A stretch of 64,000 nt of DNA from Anaerolineae bacterium (GCA_013178095.1 JABLXK010000001.1:62001-126000); one strand, 5' to 3'. Shown: positions 1 to 9,100, counted from the stretch's first letter. Numbers and translations: made by a program. Notes: generated from the sequence alone by a model not told the origin.

Positions 1-506
1 AAGTGGACAAAGATAAATGCATGGGCTGCGGCATGTGCGTGGCCGCCTGCCCGATGGGCGCCATCGCGCGGCCGGGCGTTTCCAACCCCGAGCTTGTCAA
101 CCAGATCAAAATTAAAAAACATAAAGACGCTCCCTCTTTGGTGGTTTTTATCTGCGATTGGAGTTTACGGGCGGATGATGACCTGACGATCCTGGAAAGC
201 TACCCTGAAAACGTGCGCGTCATACATATCCCCTGCTCAGGACGCATCGATCCGCAAATGGCATTGATCGCATTGCGCTCGGGGATTGACGGCGTGCTGG
301 TATGCGGCTGCGCTCCGGGAGAGTGCCACTACCAACGGGGAACGTACGTCAGCGCCTGCAAGATCAGCCTGTTGGACAGCATGCTGGGCCAGATGGACCT
401 GGCGGATGGACGCGTGCGTTTCGTACAGCTAGGCACGCAGGATCGCGGACGAATCCGGCATGAGATCGATGGGATGCTGGCTGGTTTACAGCGGGAGGCG
501 GCATAA
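1..506 (+). CDS. MvhD-like hydrogenase iron-sulfur subunit, 5' end outside window
   Basis: This is the C-terminal part of a protein whose reading frame is open to the left edge, so it is partial. The GTG at position 3 is probably not the true start. Visible first is a 4Fe-4S motif (CMGCGMCVAACP), then about 130 residues of the MvhD family with its cysteines (CDW, PCSG, CGCAPGECHY). In the family this subunit passes electrons from the [NiFe] hydrogenase to heterodisulfide reductase HdrA. A 4Fe-4S segment directly ahead of MvhD suggests an HdrA-MvhD fusion or a ferredoxin-MvhD protein; the missing upstream part would decide. It abuts the small subunit gene with a one-base overlap (taATGg), as expected in an operon. 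Confidence 0.88.
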   Translation, partial: VDKDKCMGCGMCVAACPMGAIARPGVSNPELVNQIKIKKHKDAPSLVVFICDWSLRADDDLTILESYPENVRVIHIPCSGRIDPQMALIALRSGIDGVLVCGCAPGECHYQRGTYVSACKISLLDSMLGQMDLADGRVRFVQLGTQDRGRIRHEIDGMLAGLQREAA

Positions 507-1486
507 TGGCAGGTAAACCGAAACTGGCATTCTACTGGGCAGCCAGCTGCGGCGGCTGCGAAATCACCATCACCGAACTGGGTATGCGCCTGATTGACGT
601 GGGTGACCTGGTGGATATCGTCTTCTGGCCAGCCGCCATGGATTTCAAGTATGACGATGTGGCCGCCATGAAGGATAAGGAAATCGATATTTGCTTCTAT
701 AACGGCGCCATCCGCAACAGCGAGAATGAGCACGTTGCCAAAATGCTGCGGGCGAAATCCAAGCTGCTGGTGGCATTCGGTTCCTGTTCGCATTTGGGCG
801 GTATCCCGGGTTTGGCCAACCTTTTTGACGTGGAGACAATGCTGCAACGCGTTTTCGACACAGCGCCGACCCTGGATGAATCACGCGGAACGCGGCCGCA
901 GATGAAGAATAAGATGCCGGAAGGCGAAATCGAGATTCCCAAGTTATACGAACGCGTCAGAACGCTGGCGCAGACGGTGGAAGTGGACTACTTCCTGCCT
1001 GGCTGCCCGCCGGTGGTGGACCAGGTCTGGAATGTGTTCCAAACCATCCTGGCGGGAAAACTGCCTGCCAAAGGCTCTGTGATCGGCGCGGCGGAAAAGA
1101 CCAATTGCGACGTTTGCACGCGCAAGAAAGGTGCAAGCGGGATGCGCATCAAGGAATTCAAGCGGCCCCATCAGGTGCAGTTGGACCCCGAGATGTGTTT
1201 CCTGACCCAAGGCGTGGTGTGCCTGGGGCCGGTTACACGCGCGGGCTGCGGGCTGCCTTGCCTTAACGGCAACATGCCCTGCCGCGGATGCTACGGCCCG
1301 CCGGAAGGCGTGGTTGACCAGGGCTCCAAACTGGTCAGCGCGGTAGCTTCGCTGGTGGATACGGACGATCCCAAGGTCCTGGAAAAGATACTGGAAGGCA
1401 TTGTCGATCCGGTCGGATTGGGTTACCGCTTTGGATTGGCCGCATCCATCCTTTCGGACCTGAAATACGGGAAAAAAGGAGCATGA
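506..1486 (+). CDS. [NiFe] hydrogenase small subunit (MvhG-like)
   Basis: A 326-residue electron-transfer subunit of a group 3 (MvhADG-type) [NiFe] hydrogenase. The proximal-cluster cysteines are visible near the N-terminus (SCGGCEI at about residue 14), followed by GSCSHLGG and LPGCPP. The C-terminal half is rich in cysteine (CDVC, CFLTQGVVC, CGLPCLNGNMPCRGCYGPP), consistent with further 4Fe-4S clusters. It lies between the MvhD-like and large-subunit genes with ATGA-type overlaps, so translation is probably coupled. The protein should be cytoplasmic: there is no twin-arginine signal. Assignment to the F420-non-reducing/Hdr-linked group rests on the MvhD neighbour. Confidence 0.92.
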   Translation: MAGKPKLAFYWAASCGGCEITITELGMRLIDVGDLVDIVFWPAAMDFKYDDVAAMKDKEIDICFYNGAIRNSENEHVAKMLRAKSKLLVAFGSCSHLGGIPGLANLFDVETMLQRVFDTAPTLDESRGTRPQMKNKMPEGEIEIPKLYERVRTLAQTVEVDYFLPGCPPVVDQVWNVFQTILAGKLPAKGSVIGAAEKTNCDVCTRKKGASGMRIKEFKRPHQVQLDPEMCFLTQGVVCLGPVTRAGCGLPCLNGNMPCRGCYGPPEGVVDQGSKLVSAVASLVDTDDPKVLEKILEGIVDPVGLGYRFGLAASILSDLKYGKKGA

Positions 1487-2973
1487 ACATGCCGGCGAAA
1501 CAACCTGTCAATCAAAAGATCAGCATTGACCCGATCACCCGCCTGGAAGGGCATGGCCGCATCGACTTGTTTTTGAATGAATCCGGCGGGCTGGAAAATG
1601 CGTATATGATCATTCCGGAGTTGCGCGGATTCGAAAAATTCTGCGAAGGCCGTCCGGTGGAAGAAATGCCACGCATCACGCAGCGCATCTGCGGTGTTTG
1701 CCCGATCGCCCATCATATAGCGGCGGCTAAAGCAGGCGACGCGGTCTATCATGTGGAACCGCCGCCGGCCGGCAAGAAATTGCGCGAATTGCTTTACTCC
1801 GCATTCTTCGTGGCCGACCACGCCACCCATTTTTACGTGCTGGGCGGGCCTGATTTTGTGGTCGGGCCGGACGCCCCCAAAGGCGAGCGCAATATCCTGG
1901 GTGTGGTGCGCAAGGTCGGGCGCGATGCCGGGGCGCGCGTGATGGGCTTGCTGAGCGAGAACCACGAAATTGCCAAGATCATCGGCGGGCGCTACATCCA
2001 TTCGGTCGGCGCGCTGGTGGGCGGGATGAGCAAACCCATCACGGAAGACGAACGCAAGCGTATCGAACAGATTGCGCGCAATTCGATTGAAACCGCCAAA
2101 TTCAGCCTGAAATTATTCGAGGATCTGGTCCTGAAGAACAAGGCATACCTGGACATGATTCTGAGCGATACCTTCACTCACCAAACCTATTACATGGGCC
2201 TGGTGGACGAGAACAATTGCGTCAATTTTTACGACGGCAAGGTGCGCGTGGTTGACCCCACAGGAAAAGAATTGGTCAAGTACGGCCCCGAGCAATACCT
2301 GGACGTGATCGCCGAACACGTGGAACCCTGGACTTATTTGAAATTCCCCTACCTGAAAGCGGTGGGCTGGAAAGGGTTGGTGGACGGCATGGACAGCGGC
2401 GTTTACCGCGCTTCTCCACTTTCCCGCCTGAACGCCGCCGACGGCATGGCCACGCCCCTGGCGCAAAAAGAATATGAACGGTTTTTCAAGACTCTGGGCG
2501 GAAAACCGGTGCATGCTACACTGGCAACGCACTGGGCGCGATTGATCGAGTTGCTCTACGCAGCGGAACGTTCGCTGGAGCTGGCTACCGACCCGGAGAT
2601 CACATCCAAAGAGGTACGTACCATCCCGACCGAAACACCCACCGAAGGCATTGCCATCGTAGAAGCCCCGCGCGGAACGCTGACGCATCATTACGCGACT
2701 GACGAAAACGGGCTGATCAAGCAGGTCAATCTGGTGGTGGGCACGACCAATAACTATGCAGCCATCGACATGTCCATCAAGAAAGCCGCGCAGGCGCTGG
2801 TGCAGCCCGGCAAACCTGTGGATGACGCCGTCATGAACAAGATCGAAATGGCTTTCCGGGCATATGATCCCTGCTTCGGCTGCGCCACACATGCCGCCCC
2901 GGGAAACGTCCCGTTGATCGTGCGCGTGTTCGACCATCGGCAGTGCCAGGTGCAGGAATTACGCAGGGATTAG
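1483..2973 (+). CDS. [NiFe] hydrogenase large subunit (MvhA-like)
   Basis: A 496-residue catalytic subunit that carries the Ni-Fe active site and oxidises or evolves H2. Both nickel-binding motifs are present: [10 protein letters not shown] near residue 63 and DPCFGCATH near the C-terminus. About 28 residues follow the DPCxxCxxH motif. In families with maturation proteolysis such a tail may be cut off, but no protease gene is in the window. The ATG at 1483 overlaps the stop of the small subunit. A second ATG at 1489 sits at better spacing from the AAGGAG at 1476-1481 and may be the real start. A poly-ferredoxin gene follows. Confidence 0.93.
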   Translation: MNMPAKQPVNQKISIDPITRLEGHGRIDLFLNESGGLENAYMIIPELRGFEKFCEGRPVEEMPRITQRICGVCPIAHHIAAAKAGDAVYHVEPPPAGKKLRELLYSAFFVADHATHFYVLGGPDFVVGPDAPKGERNILGVVRKVGRDAGARVMGLLSENHEIAKIIGGRYIHSVGALVGGMSKPITEDERKRIEQIARNSIETAKFSLKLFEDLVLKNKAYLDMILSDTFTHQTYYMGLVDENNCVNFYDGKVRVVDPTGKELVKYGPEQYLDVIAEHVEPWTYLKFPYLKAVGWKGLVDGMDSGVYRASPLSRLNAADGMATPLAQKEYERFFKTLGGKPVHATLATHWARLIELLYAAERSLELATDPEITSKEVRTIPTETPTEGIAIVEAPRGTLTHHYATDENGLIKQVNLVVGTTNNYAAIDMSIKKAAQALVQPGKPVDDAVMNKIEMAFRAYDPCFGCATHAAPGNVPLIVRVFDHRQCQVQELRRD

Positions 2974-2982
2974 GAGCCGAGC

Positions 2983-3960
2983 ATGAGCAAAAGAGGATTA
3001 ACTCAAATTCGAACCAGCCCCAGCGAGATCGTCCTGGAACGCGCCATGGTCACGCGCCATTACTTCCTGCGCTGGGATCTGGAGCGCTGCGCAGGCTGCC
3101 AGATCTGCCCGACCGTTTGCCCGCAGCAAGCCATCACGCACGTGGACGCGGTCCTGGAGAACGGCCGCATGCTTCACAAACAATCGATCGAGGTTGACCC
3201 GGATAAATGTATTTTCTGCGGCGAGTGCGTGGAAATGTGCCCGTTGAACGCCATCGAGATGACCGTCAATGGCGAACCGGAAAATCCGGTGATTAAATAT
3301 GGCGCTTTTCCGCGTTTGACCCAATCGACAGAGTTCGATAAAGAAAAGTTCGACTGGTCGCGAAAAGATTTCGTGATCGACAACTGCCCGACCGGTGTGA
3401 TCAGCTATGATGAAAAGGAAAAGACGCTGAAGGTGGATGACGAACACTGCATCCGCTGCCGCCAATGCGAGATCGCCAGCAGCGGTGCTTTCCGCGTACA
3501 GCAGCCCTGGAAAGGCAGCGTAACGCTGCGGCGCGAATTGTGCGTGGAAGGCTGCCTGGCTTGCGCCGACATCTGCCCGACGCGCGCGCTGCACATTGAC
3601 GAGCAGGGCGCGCTGGTGCTGGCGGATTACTATTGCATCAAATGCGGCGCCTGCATGCAGATTTGCCCGGTGAAACCACAGATGGAAGAATACGAGATTA
3701 CCGTGGAAGCCTACGGCGTGACCAAGAAGGTCAAGCACGAGCGCATCACCAACTCCGAGGAGTTGCCGGTGTTCGTGGAACGGTGGCGTGTGGCGCACGA
3801 GGTGGTGCAGAGCGGCGCGTGGATCCAGGCGCTGCTCAAACTAGCCGATAACAAAGCCGGCATGGTCGAAATCGACCGCAAGCGTGCGCTCAAGCGCATG
3901 GACCTGATCCGTTCGCTCAAAGGCGGGCACGCCATTGAGACGCAGGATAAACAAGAATAA
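2983..3960 (+). CDS. poly-ferredoxin, multiple 4Fe-4S clusters (hydrogenase-associated)
   Basis: A 325-residue iron-sulfur protein, last gene of the hydrogenase operon. Four or more CxxCxxCxxxCP-type motifs are visible: CAGCQICPTVCP, CIFCGECVEMCP, CLACADICP and CIKCGACMQICP. A degenerate one lies in the middle (CIRCRQCEIASSG) and lacks the last cysteine. It probably accepts electrons from the hydrogenase/Mvh module and passes them to a partner such as ferredoxin or a complex I-like enzyme; the partner is not shown by the sequence. The start is the ATG at 2983, nine bases after the hydrogenase stop. The C-terminal 90 residues have no cysteine motif and may be a docking part. Confidence 0.85.
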   Translation: MSKRGLTQIRTSPSEIVLERAMVTRHYFLRWDLERCAGCQICPTVCPQQAITHVDAVLENGRMLHKQSIEVDPDKCIFCGECVEMCPLNAIEMTVNGEPENPVIKYGAFPRLTQSTEFDKEKFDWSRKDFVIDNCPTGVISYDEKEKTLKVDDEHCIRCRQCEIASSGAFRVQQPWKGSVTLRRELCVEGCLACADICPTRALHIDEQGALVLADYYCIKCGACMQICPVKPQMEEYEITVEAYGVTKKVKHERITNSEELPVFVERWRVAHEVVQSGAWIQALLKLADNKAGMVEIDRKRALKRMDLIRSLKGGHAIETQDKQE

Positions 3961-3975
3961 AGAAAAGATTACAAT

Positions 3976-4004
3976 AAGCGCAGGAAACTGCGCTTTATTT
4001 TTTT
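3976..4004 (+). terminator. intrinsic terminator of the hydrogenase operon
   Basis: An 8-bp perfect stem AAGCGCAG / CTGCGCTT with a GAAA tetraloop is followed by TATTTTTTT. It lies 16 bases after the poly-ferredoxin stop and before the next gene. Confidence 0.9.
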
Positions 4005-4015
4005 AAGGGAGAATC

Positions 4016-4444
4016 ATGGAAAAAAGCCAATCACAAATCCTTCGCCGCAATGCCTATCACTATATGGAAAACGGCTACCACTGTTCCGAAGCGATTCTGT
4101 TAGCTCTTGGGGAACGCTATTTAAAACAAGTCAATCCGCTGGCGCTGCGCCTTTCCACACCTTTCGCGGGCGGGGTGGGCGGCACGCACCTGGAGACCTG
4201 CGGCGCGTTGACCGGCGGTATCCTGCTGATAGGGGCGCTGTACGGCCGCGCGAATGGCCAGACCAACGACGATGGCTGCCTGGCGTTGGCAGCCGCGTTT
4301 CGCGAGAAATTCCAAAAGGAATTCGGTTGGACCACCTGCCAAGCGCTCAAGGATAATTGGGTGGGTAAAGCAGGGCAGCCGGATTGTAAAACGCTGACCG
4401 AACGGGCGGCGGGATTGCTGATCGAGATTCTAGAATCTGCATAA
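4016..4444 (+). CDS. C_GCAxxG_C_C family redox protein
   Basis: A 142-residue protein of the C_GCAxxG_C_C family, small predicted redox proteins common in anaerobes. Visible are the first cysteine (NGYHCSEA, about residue 23), the core ETCGALTGG (about residue 61), then later cysteines (DGCLA, TTCQAL, PDCKTL). The biochemical role is not established. The gene starts 12 bases after the hydrogenase-operon terminator, with GGGAG at 4008-4012 as ribosome-binding site, so it must have read-through or its own promoter. The gap leaves no room for a promoter outside the hydrogenase gene or terminator region. Confidence 0.8.
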   Translation: MEKSQSQILRRNAYHYMENGYHCSEAILLALGERYLKQVNPLALRLSTPFAGGVGGTHLETCGALTGGILLIGALYGRANGQTNDDGCLALAAAFREKFQKEFGWTTCQALKDNWVGKAGQPDCKTLTERAAGLLIEILESA

Positions 4445-4469
4445 AGGATTGCGGGAGAGGAAATATTTA

Positions 4470-5483
4470 ATGCTCAGTAAATACTTGGAGATCGTGGAAA
4501 AAGGGAAGGTAGAGGTAAAAACCGAGGAAGTTGACACCGAGAATTTACTGCCATCCGAAGTAATTATTCAGAATGAATCCTCCATCATCAGCGCGGGAAC
4601 GGAACTTTCGCGCGTGTTTGCGCTCAAACCGGGAGTCAAATTTCCGGTGCGCCCGGGCTACGGATCGATCGGGCGCATCATTAAAAAAGGTTCCGCATTG
4701 GCTAATTTCGAAATCGGCGACCTGGTGTATTACCTGGGCAGCCACAGTTCCGTGCAGCGCTTTTCGGCTGCCGGCCAGAGCCAGTGGGATAACCTCTTCA
4801 AAGTCCCGCAGGGATTGGACGCGGTGGAGGCCAGCTTTGTGTGCATGATCGCCATCGCCATCACCGGGCCGAATGCCAGCAATGTGAAGATCGGCGACCG
4901 GGTGGCGGTATTCGGGCTGGGCATGGTGGGCTTGCTGGCGGCGCTGCTTTACGAGATCAACGGCGCGCGCGTGATCGCGCTCGACCCTGTCAAGAGCCGC
5001 TGCGAACTGGCGAAGTCGCTGGGCGTCAGCGAGGTGATAGCCTGTTCGTCGGAAGAACAGGTCGAGGCGGTGATACGCATGACGGACGGGGCGGGAGTGG
5101 ATATCGGCGTGGACGCGGTGGGTCATTCCAGCGTGATTGCCAAAGCCATCCAAGTAACCATGCCTTACGGCGAAGTCATCCTGCTGGGCTCACCGCGCGA
5201 AGCGTACGAAGGCAATTTGACAGACGTGTTCAACCCGATCCACATGAAAATGCTCAATGTGAAGGGCAGCCTGGCGAACATGGTTCCATTGAAGAAAACC
5301 GCCGGCATTAAGCTGAACTTCGAACGCAATTACCAGGTGGCTTTCGACCTGATGGTCAGCAAGCGTATCGATGCAATGAAGATCATCAGCCATGTGATCA
5401 AGCCCGAAGAAGCCGAGCAGGCCTACCACGGTCTGCAGTATGACCGCGAGCAATACCGCTGCGTGGTGATTGACTGGAGATAA
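4470..5483 (+). CDS. zinc-type alcohol dehydrogenase family oxidoreductase (MDR superfamily)
   Basis: A 337-residue medium-chain dehydrogenase. The first half is a GroES-like domain (SAGTELSRV, RPGYGSIGRI, FEIGDLVYYLGSHSS). The second is a Rossmann domain with GLGMVG near residue 150 and an acidic residue at the end of the second strand (ALDPVKS), indicating NAD(H) preference. The classical structural zinc cysteines are absent, as in bacteriochlorophyllide/threonine-dehydrogenase-like members of the superfamily. A TTG at 4449 would add seven residues, but GGGAGAGG at 4452-4459 is well placed for the ATG at 4470. Substrate unknown. It is G+C rich like the hydrogenase genes and lies outside the island. 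Confidence 0.82.
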   Translation: MLSKYLEIVEKGKVEVKTEEVDTENLLPSEVIIQNESSIISAGTELSRVFALKPGVKFPVRPGYGSIGRIIKKGSALANFEIGDLVYYLGSHSSVQRFSAAGQSQWDNLFKVPQGLDAVEASFVCMIAIAITGPNASNVKIGDRVAVFGLGMVGLLAALLYEINGARVIALDPVKSRCELAKSLGVSEVIACSSEEQVEAVIRMTDGAGVDIGVDAVGHSSVIAKAIQVTMPYGEVILLGSPREAYEGNLTDVFNPIHMKMLNVKGSLANMVPLKKTAGIKLNFERNYQVAFDLMVSKRIDAMKIISHVIKPEEAEQAYHGLQYDREQYRCVVIDWR

Positions 5484-5503
5484 GCAATATTTTTGAAAAT
5501 TAA

Positions 5504-5532
5504 AAAGCCTGAGAATGTAACTCTCAGGCTTT
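5504..5532. terminator. bidirectional intrinsic terminator
   Basis: An 11-bp perfect inverted repeat, AAAGCCTGAGA / TCTCAGGCTTT, with a short loop lies just after the dehydrogenase stop. A-rich and T-rich flanks let it work for the plus-strand gene; it also lies beyond the minus-strand island boundary. Confidence 0.8.
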
Positions 5533-5552
5533 CACGACGTATAAATTGCGAT

Positions 5553-5604
5553 TTATGCCAATGGCTTCCTGGTGGGCGTCATCAAACCCCACAGGATCAG
5601 GCCC
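5553..5604 (-). pseudogene. displaced 3' end of the membrane-protein gene now at 17879-18898
   Basis: Read on the minus strand, this segment encodes GLILWGLMTPTRKPLA followed by a stop. The intact gene at 17879-18898 ends GLILWGLMTPRKTD. The first 30 bases are identical to that gene, in the same frame. I read this as the original 3' end left behind when the 12.3-kb island entered the gene end. The alternative, the remnant of a paralogue, is less likely because identity stops abruptly at both edges. Confidence 0.65.
5575..5604. repeat. 30-bp direct repeat, left flank of the sugar-acid island
   Basis: It is identical over 30 bases to 17895-17924 and starts GGCGTCATCAAACCCC. Similarity ends sharply on both sides. 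The two copies bracket the A+T-richer catabolic cluster. Confidence 0.93.
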
Positions 5605-5621
5605 GAGAAGCAACGCTCGAA

Positions 5622-6497
5622 TTACTGTTTCTTATAATTGAGAAAGGTCTTTCGAATGGCCATCAATCGAGAAAGCGCATCCTCACCGCGGCCGAGACTG
5701 ACAATTGAAAACAGGGAATCGATCGCACATATTTGAGCTACGCGGGAATTCATGGCGTCCGTAGCGATGCTGGTTTCATCTGATTTGGTGACCAGAACAA
5801 TATCAGCCATTTTTGCCAGCGTGGAATTTTCTTTACTGGTGATCAACAAAATGGACACATCATTTTGAGGCATTTCCTCGATCAGATCAATCAAGTCGCG
5901 CGTTTCGCCGGAATGAGAAACGCAGAAAAGTAAATCTTTTGGGTTAGGATTTGACAATAGAGCTGCATTGATATGTGAATCCATGAAGAAATGACAATCC
6001 AGGCCCAGTTGTAAAAACCTGAAATATGCGTAATAACAAAGAGCCGCTGAAGCTGCGTAACCCAGGAAGATGATACGGTTTGATTGATTGATCATATCAC
6101 GGGCAGCTTCGTATACATTGATGTTATCAATTTGTGAATTGGCTATCAATGTTGAGATGGCGCCGTTGAATATTTTGTTTTTTACTACTGAAGGTTCGTC
6201 ATCAACATTAATATCTTCGTAAGAATGGTAGAAAGTTCTTCCTGCCAGTTCCTGGGCCATGCGAATTTTAAATTCCTTATAGCCCGAAAAGCCCAAGAGT
6301 CTATAGAATCTAACGATCGAGGCTTCGCTTTTAACTCCTGTTTTATTACAAAGCTCAGTAATGGAACTCTTAATTACGCTCGAAGGTTCTTTTAGAATGT
6401 ATGCACCGATCTTTTTTTGAGAGCTGGTCATATTGCCGTATTCGTCTTTTATTTTCTGCAATGTTGGCTGCGAAGGTTGTGCAAGTTGATTATTCAT
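5622..6497 (-). CDS. RpiR/MurR-family transcriptional regulator (HTH + SIS)
   Basis: A 291-residue regulator. Residues about 10-85 form the RpiR-type helix-turn-helix (SSVIKSSITELCNKTGVKSE, then ASIVRFYRLLGFSGYKEFK). Residues about 120-270 form a SIS sugar-phosphate-binding domain (YAASAALCYYAYF, then CVSHSGETRDLIDLIE). Family members sense phosphosugars and usually repress or activate the neighbouring sugar operon. It is transcribed away from the SDR/ABC cluster across a 260-base A+T-rich gap, the usual arrangement for a local regulator. The expected ligand is a phosphorylated intermediate, plausibly the product of the DgoK-like kinase. Confidence 0.9.
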   Translation of the reverse strand: MNNQLAQPSQPTLQKIKDEYGNMTSSQKKIGAYILKEPSSVIKSSITELCNKTGVKSEASIVRFYRLLGFSGYKEFKIRMAQELAGRTFYHSYEDINVDDEPSVVKNKIFNGAISTLIANSQIDNINVYEAARDMINQSNRIIFLGYAASAALCYYAYFRFLQLGLDCHFFMDSHINAALLSNPNPKDLLFCVSHSGETRDLIDLIEEMPQNDVSILLITSKENSTLAKMADIVLVTKSDETSIATDAMNSRVAQICAIDSLFSIVSLGRGEDALSRLMAIRKTFLNYKKQ

Positions 6498-6619
6498 TCA
6501 TTATCCCTATTTAATGGCTTTTAAAAAATAAATTACCCATGTTCATAATATCACACGTAAAAAGAAAAAAATTTTTTTAAATAATGACCATATAGAGCCA
6601 ATTTTACCTTAAAATCCCT

Positions 6620-6637
6620 GAAAATAAAAAAATTTTC
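6620..6637. promoter_or_regulatory. candidate RpiR operator
   Basis: An inverted repeat, GAAAAT-N6-ATTTTC, lies immediately upstream of the -35 box of the catabolic promoter. Position and symmetry suit a regulator site. A+T-rich palindromes arise easily by chance here, so this is a candidate only. Confidence 0.4.
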
Positions 6638-6666
6638 TTGACTTTTTCACCTATTTTCAATACAAT
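6638..6666 (+). promoter_or_regulatory. sigma-70-type promoter of the sugar-acid operon
   Basis: TTGACT at 6638-6643 and TACAAT at 6661-6666 are separated by 17 bases. Transcription would start near 6673, leaving an approximately 85-base leader before the first SDR gene, which has AAAGAGGT as ribosome-binding site. Confidence 0.75.
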
Positions 6667-6757
6667 AGCTTTTGGATAAAGTGAATGTTTTTGAAGTCAC
6701 AGAAGAAACTTAAAACCAAAACATGAATGAAATTTAATGTTTAGGTAAAGAGGTATT

Positions 6758-7540
6758 ATGGTTATTGACCTTTCTGGGAAAGCCTGTTTGGTTACAGGAG
6801 CCAGCAGCGGAATCGGGAACGAGATTGCCAAGAAGCTGGCCAATTCCGGCGCCGATGTAGCAGTGACTGCGCGTAATGTTGAAAAATTGAGTCAATTAAC
6901 CGAAATAATTAATCAAAATGGGGGAAATGCGATTTATTTTCCAGCAGATATATTAAACGAAAAAGAAATCGATTCCTGTGTAAATTCCGCATATAAAAAG
7001 TTAGGCAAGCTGGACATAATCGTTCATTGTGCAGGTATGACCATAAAAGGTTTACTGCAGGATATGCAGCCAACCGATTGGGATACAATCATTGATACCA
7101 ACCTTCGCTCTGCTTTCAGTTTAGCTCGAGCATCATGGAAATATCTCCAACGACCGGAAGCGGAACAAAATGCCAAATTCCTTGTGATCGGATCAGTTGG
7201 TTCATTTTTCGGAATTCCACTTTCAGCAGCTTATTGCGCATCAAAGGGCGGTTTGGTTCAGTTAGCAAAATCTCTGGCCGTTGAGTGGGCCAGTCAAAGA
7301 ATCAACGTCAATATCATATGTCCCGGTTATGTACGAACACCGTTATCCGAGTCGGTTCTAAAGATAGGTGAGACTTACCAAAAAGTCCTTTCCCGTATTC
7401 CGATGCGGCGAATAGGGAGTACTGAGGATGTAGCTAATGCTGCCTTGTTTCTGGTTTCACCTTTATCGGATTACATCACAGGAACTACATTAAATGTGGA
7501 TGGCGGGCTGATGAATGCAGCCTATACCATGGATAACTAA
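6758..7540 (+). CDS. SDR-family oxidoreductase 1
   Basis: A 260-residue classical short-chain dehydrogenase. It has the cofactor motif TGASSGIG at residue about 13, NAG-equivalent HCAGMT, catalytic Ser in GSVGSFF, and the YCASK catalytic pair. The C-terminal DGG is typical of sugar and gluconate dehydrogenases. TARNVEK after strand 2 suggests possible NADPH use. It is first in the operon and probably oxidises the imported sugar or interconverts a keto-acid. Three SDRs in tandem share only family-level similarity, so they look like separate steps rather than recent copies. Confidence 0.87.
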   Translation: MVIDLSGKACLVTGASSGIGNEIAKKLANSGADVAVTARNVEKLSQLTEIINQNGGNAIYFPADILNEKEIDSCVNSAYKKLGKLDIIVHCAGMTIKGLLQDMQPTDWDTIIDTNLRSAFSLARASWKYLQRPEAEQNAKFLVIGSVGSFFGIPLSAAYCASKGGLVQLAKSLAVEWASQRINVNIICPGYVRTPLSESVLKIGETYQKVLSRIPMRRIGSTEDVANAALFLVSPLSDYITGTTLNVDGGLMNAAYTMDN

Positions 7541-7562
7541 ATCTTTTCTCAAGAGGTAAATT

Positions 7563-8348
7563 ATGGAGCTGTTGAACAAAATAAGCGTAATAACAGGTGG
7601 TACATCAGGTATTGGGAAAGCAACCGTGATTCGGTTTGCCGAAGAAGGTGCCAAAGTCGCTTTTTGCGGACGACGCAGCGACCAAGGAAAGCAAGTTGAA
7701 AAGGAAATTAATGCTGCCGGTTATCCCGGCCAGGCATATTTTTTCCCGTGCGACGTCAGCATTGAACAAGAAGTAAAGGAATTTGCTGCATTTGTAAAAG
7801 AGAAATTGGGCAATTGCGAAGTGTTATTTAATAATGCGGGTATTCACCTGGCGGGAAAATTGCATGAAACGCCACCCCAGGAATGGGATCGGATCATGAA
7901 TGTTGATCTGCGCGGTGCTTACTTGGTTTGTTACTACTTCTTGCCGCAAATGCTGGAAAAGAAATATGGAACCATTATTAATATGTCGTCCGTATCCGGA
8001 TTGCTTGGTGATACCGAGATGGTTGCTTACAACACTGCCAAAGGCGCAATTACCAACATGACCCGCTGCATGGCGTTGGATTATGCAATGGATGGCATAC
8101 GCGTGAATGCGGTTTGCCCTGGTATTACTCGCAGTGAGATTGTGGAGCATACATTCACTTCGATAAAAGGTGCTGAGGAGAAATTCAAAGCAGCATACCC
8201 AGTGCATTACATTGCCGAAGCAGTGGAAGTCGCCAATGCAGTTGTTTTCCTTGCCTCGCGCAAGTGTGATTTTATTACAGGTGTAAACTTGCCAATCGAT
8301 GGCGGTATTACAGCCCATACCGGTCAGCCGTATATGGGTACTTATTAG
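7563..8348 (+). CDS. SDR-family oxidoreductase 2
   Basis: A 261-residue classical SDR. It has TGGTSGIGKA, FCGRRSDQG after strand 2, NNAGIH, catalytic Ser in NMSSVSG, and YNTAK. It starts 22 bases after SDR 1, with AAGAGGTAAATT upstream of the ATG. PIDGG near the end is the common substrate-side signature of the glucose/ribitol-type group. The exact substrate cannot be assigned; it probably acts on a sugar, lactone or uronate within the same pathway. Confidence 0.87.
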   Translation: MELLNKISVITGGTSGIGKATVIRFAEEGAKVAFCGRRSDQGKQVEKEINAAGYPGQAYFFPCDVSIEQEVKEFAAFVKEKLGNCEVLFNNAGIHLAGKLHETPPQEWDRIMNVDLRGAYLVCYYFLPQMLEKKYGTIINMSSVSGLLGDTEMVAYNTAKGAITNMTRCMALDYAMDGIRVNAVCPGITRSEIVEHTFTSIKGAEEKFKAAYPVHYIAEAVEVANAVVFLASRKCDFITGVNLPIDGGITAHTGQPYMGTY

Positions 8349-8356
8349 GCTCAACC

Positions 8357-9100
8357 ATGGTTGAAAGCAGGGTTATTTTTATTACTGGTGCTGGAAGCGG
8401 AATCGGCTTTGATACCGCATGCCGTTTTATTAAAACTGGCGCAACAGTAATTGCCTGTGATCGAGATGTTTTAGGGCTGCAAAAATTAGAGCAATTTTCA
8501 CAAAGAGAGGGGAAAATTGTTGAAATTCTTCCCCTCGATTTGCTTGATGTACCATCTTTTAATTTGGCCGAGGATGCCGTACGAAAATATGGACATTTGG
8601 ATGTTCTTGTGAATTGTGCGGGAATCTGCTCCGGCACGCCTTTGGATCAAATAACAATTGAAGAATGGGATCGTACCTATGCCGTTAATGTAAAAGGCCC
8701 CTTTTTCCTGACGATTAGATTACTTCCATTTCTAAAAGCTGGAAATCAACCGACAATAATAAATATTAGCTCAATGGCGGGTTTTACCGGTGGAATTAAA
8801 AGTAATCCTGCTTATTCCAGTTCTAAGGCTGCATTAACTTGCATGACCAAGAATCTGGCAAAATTCTGTGCGCCTTTCGGGATTCGAGTTAATGAAGTTT
8901 CACCAGGAACTGCCAGAACTGCTATGGTTGAAAATTGGCTGGATGAAAATGAAATCCAAAAATTTATCCTCCAGATTCCCATGGGCCGGTTGGCTGAGGC
9001 TGATGATATTTCAAGAGTGATTGTATTTCTCGCTTCGAAGGATGCGGGTTTTATAACCGGTCAAACGATTCATGTAAATGGCGGTATGTATATTCCATAG
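8357..9100 (+). CDS. SDR-family oxidoreductase 3
   Basis: A 247-residue classical SDR. It has TGAGSGIGFD, an Asp after strand 2 (ACDRDVL) that favours NAD(H), NCAG, catalytic Ser in NISSMAG, and YSSSK. It starts eight bases after SDR 2, so the two are translated together. It ends with HVNGGMYIP. Substrate unknown; it is part of the island operon. Confidence 0.87.
   Translation: MVESRVIFITGAGSGIGFDTACRFIKTGATVIACDRDVLGLQKLEQFSQREGKIVEILPLDLLDVPSFNLAEDAVRKYGHLDVLVNCAGICSGTPLDQITIEEWDRTYAVNVKGPFFLTIRLLPFLKAGNQPTIINISSMAGFTGGIKSNPAYSSSKAALTCMTKNLAKFCAPFGIRVNEVSPGTARTAMVENWLDENEIQKFILQIPMGRLAEADDISRVIVFLASKDAGFITGQTIHVNGGMYIP

Noticed and set aside
2113-2937. 274-codon minus-strand frame opposite the hydrogenase large subunit
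   Set aside because: It is a shadow of a G+C-rich gene with unmistakable Ni-binding motifs; the reverse translation has no family pattern.
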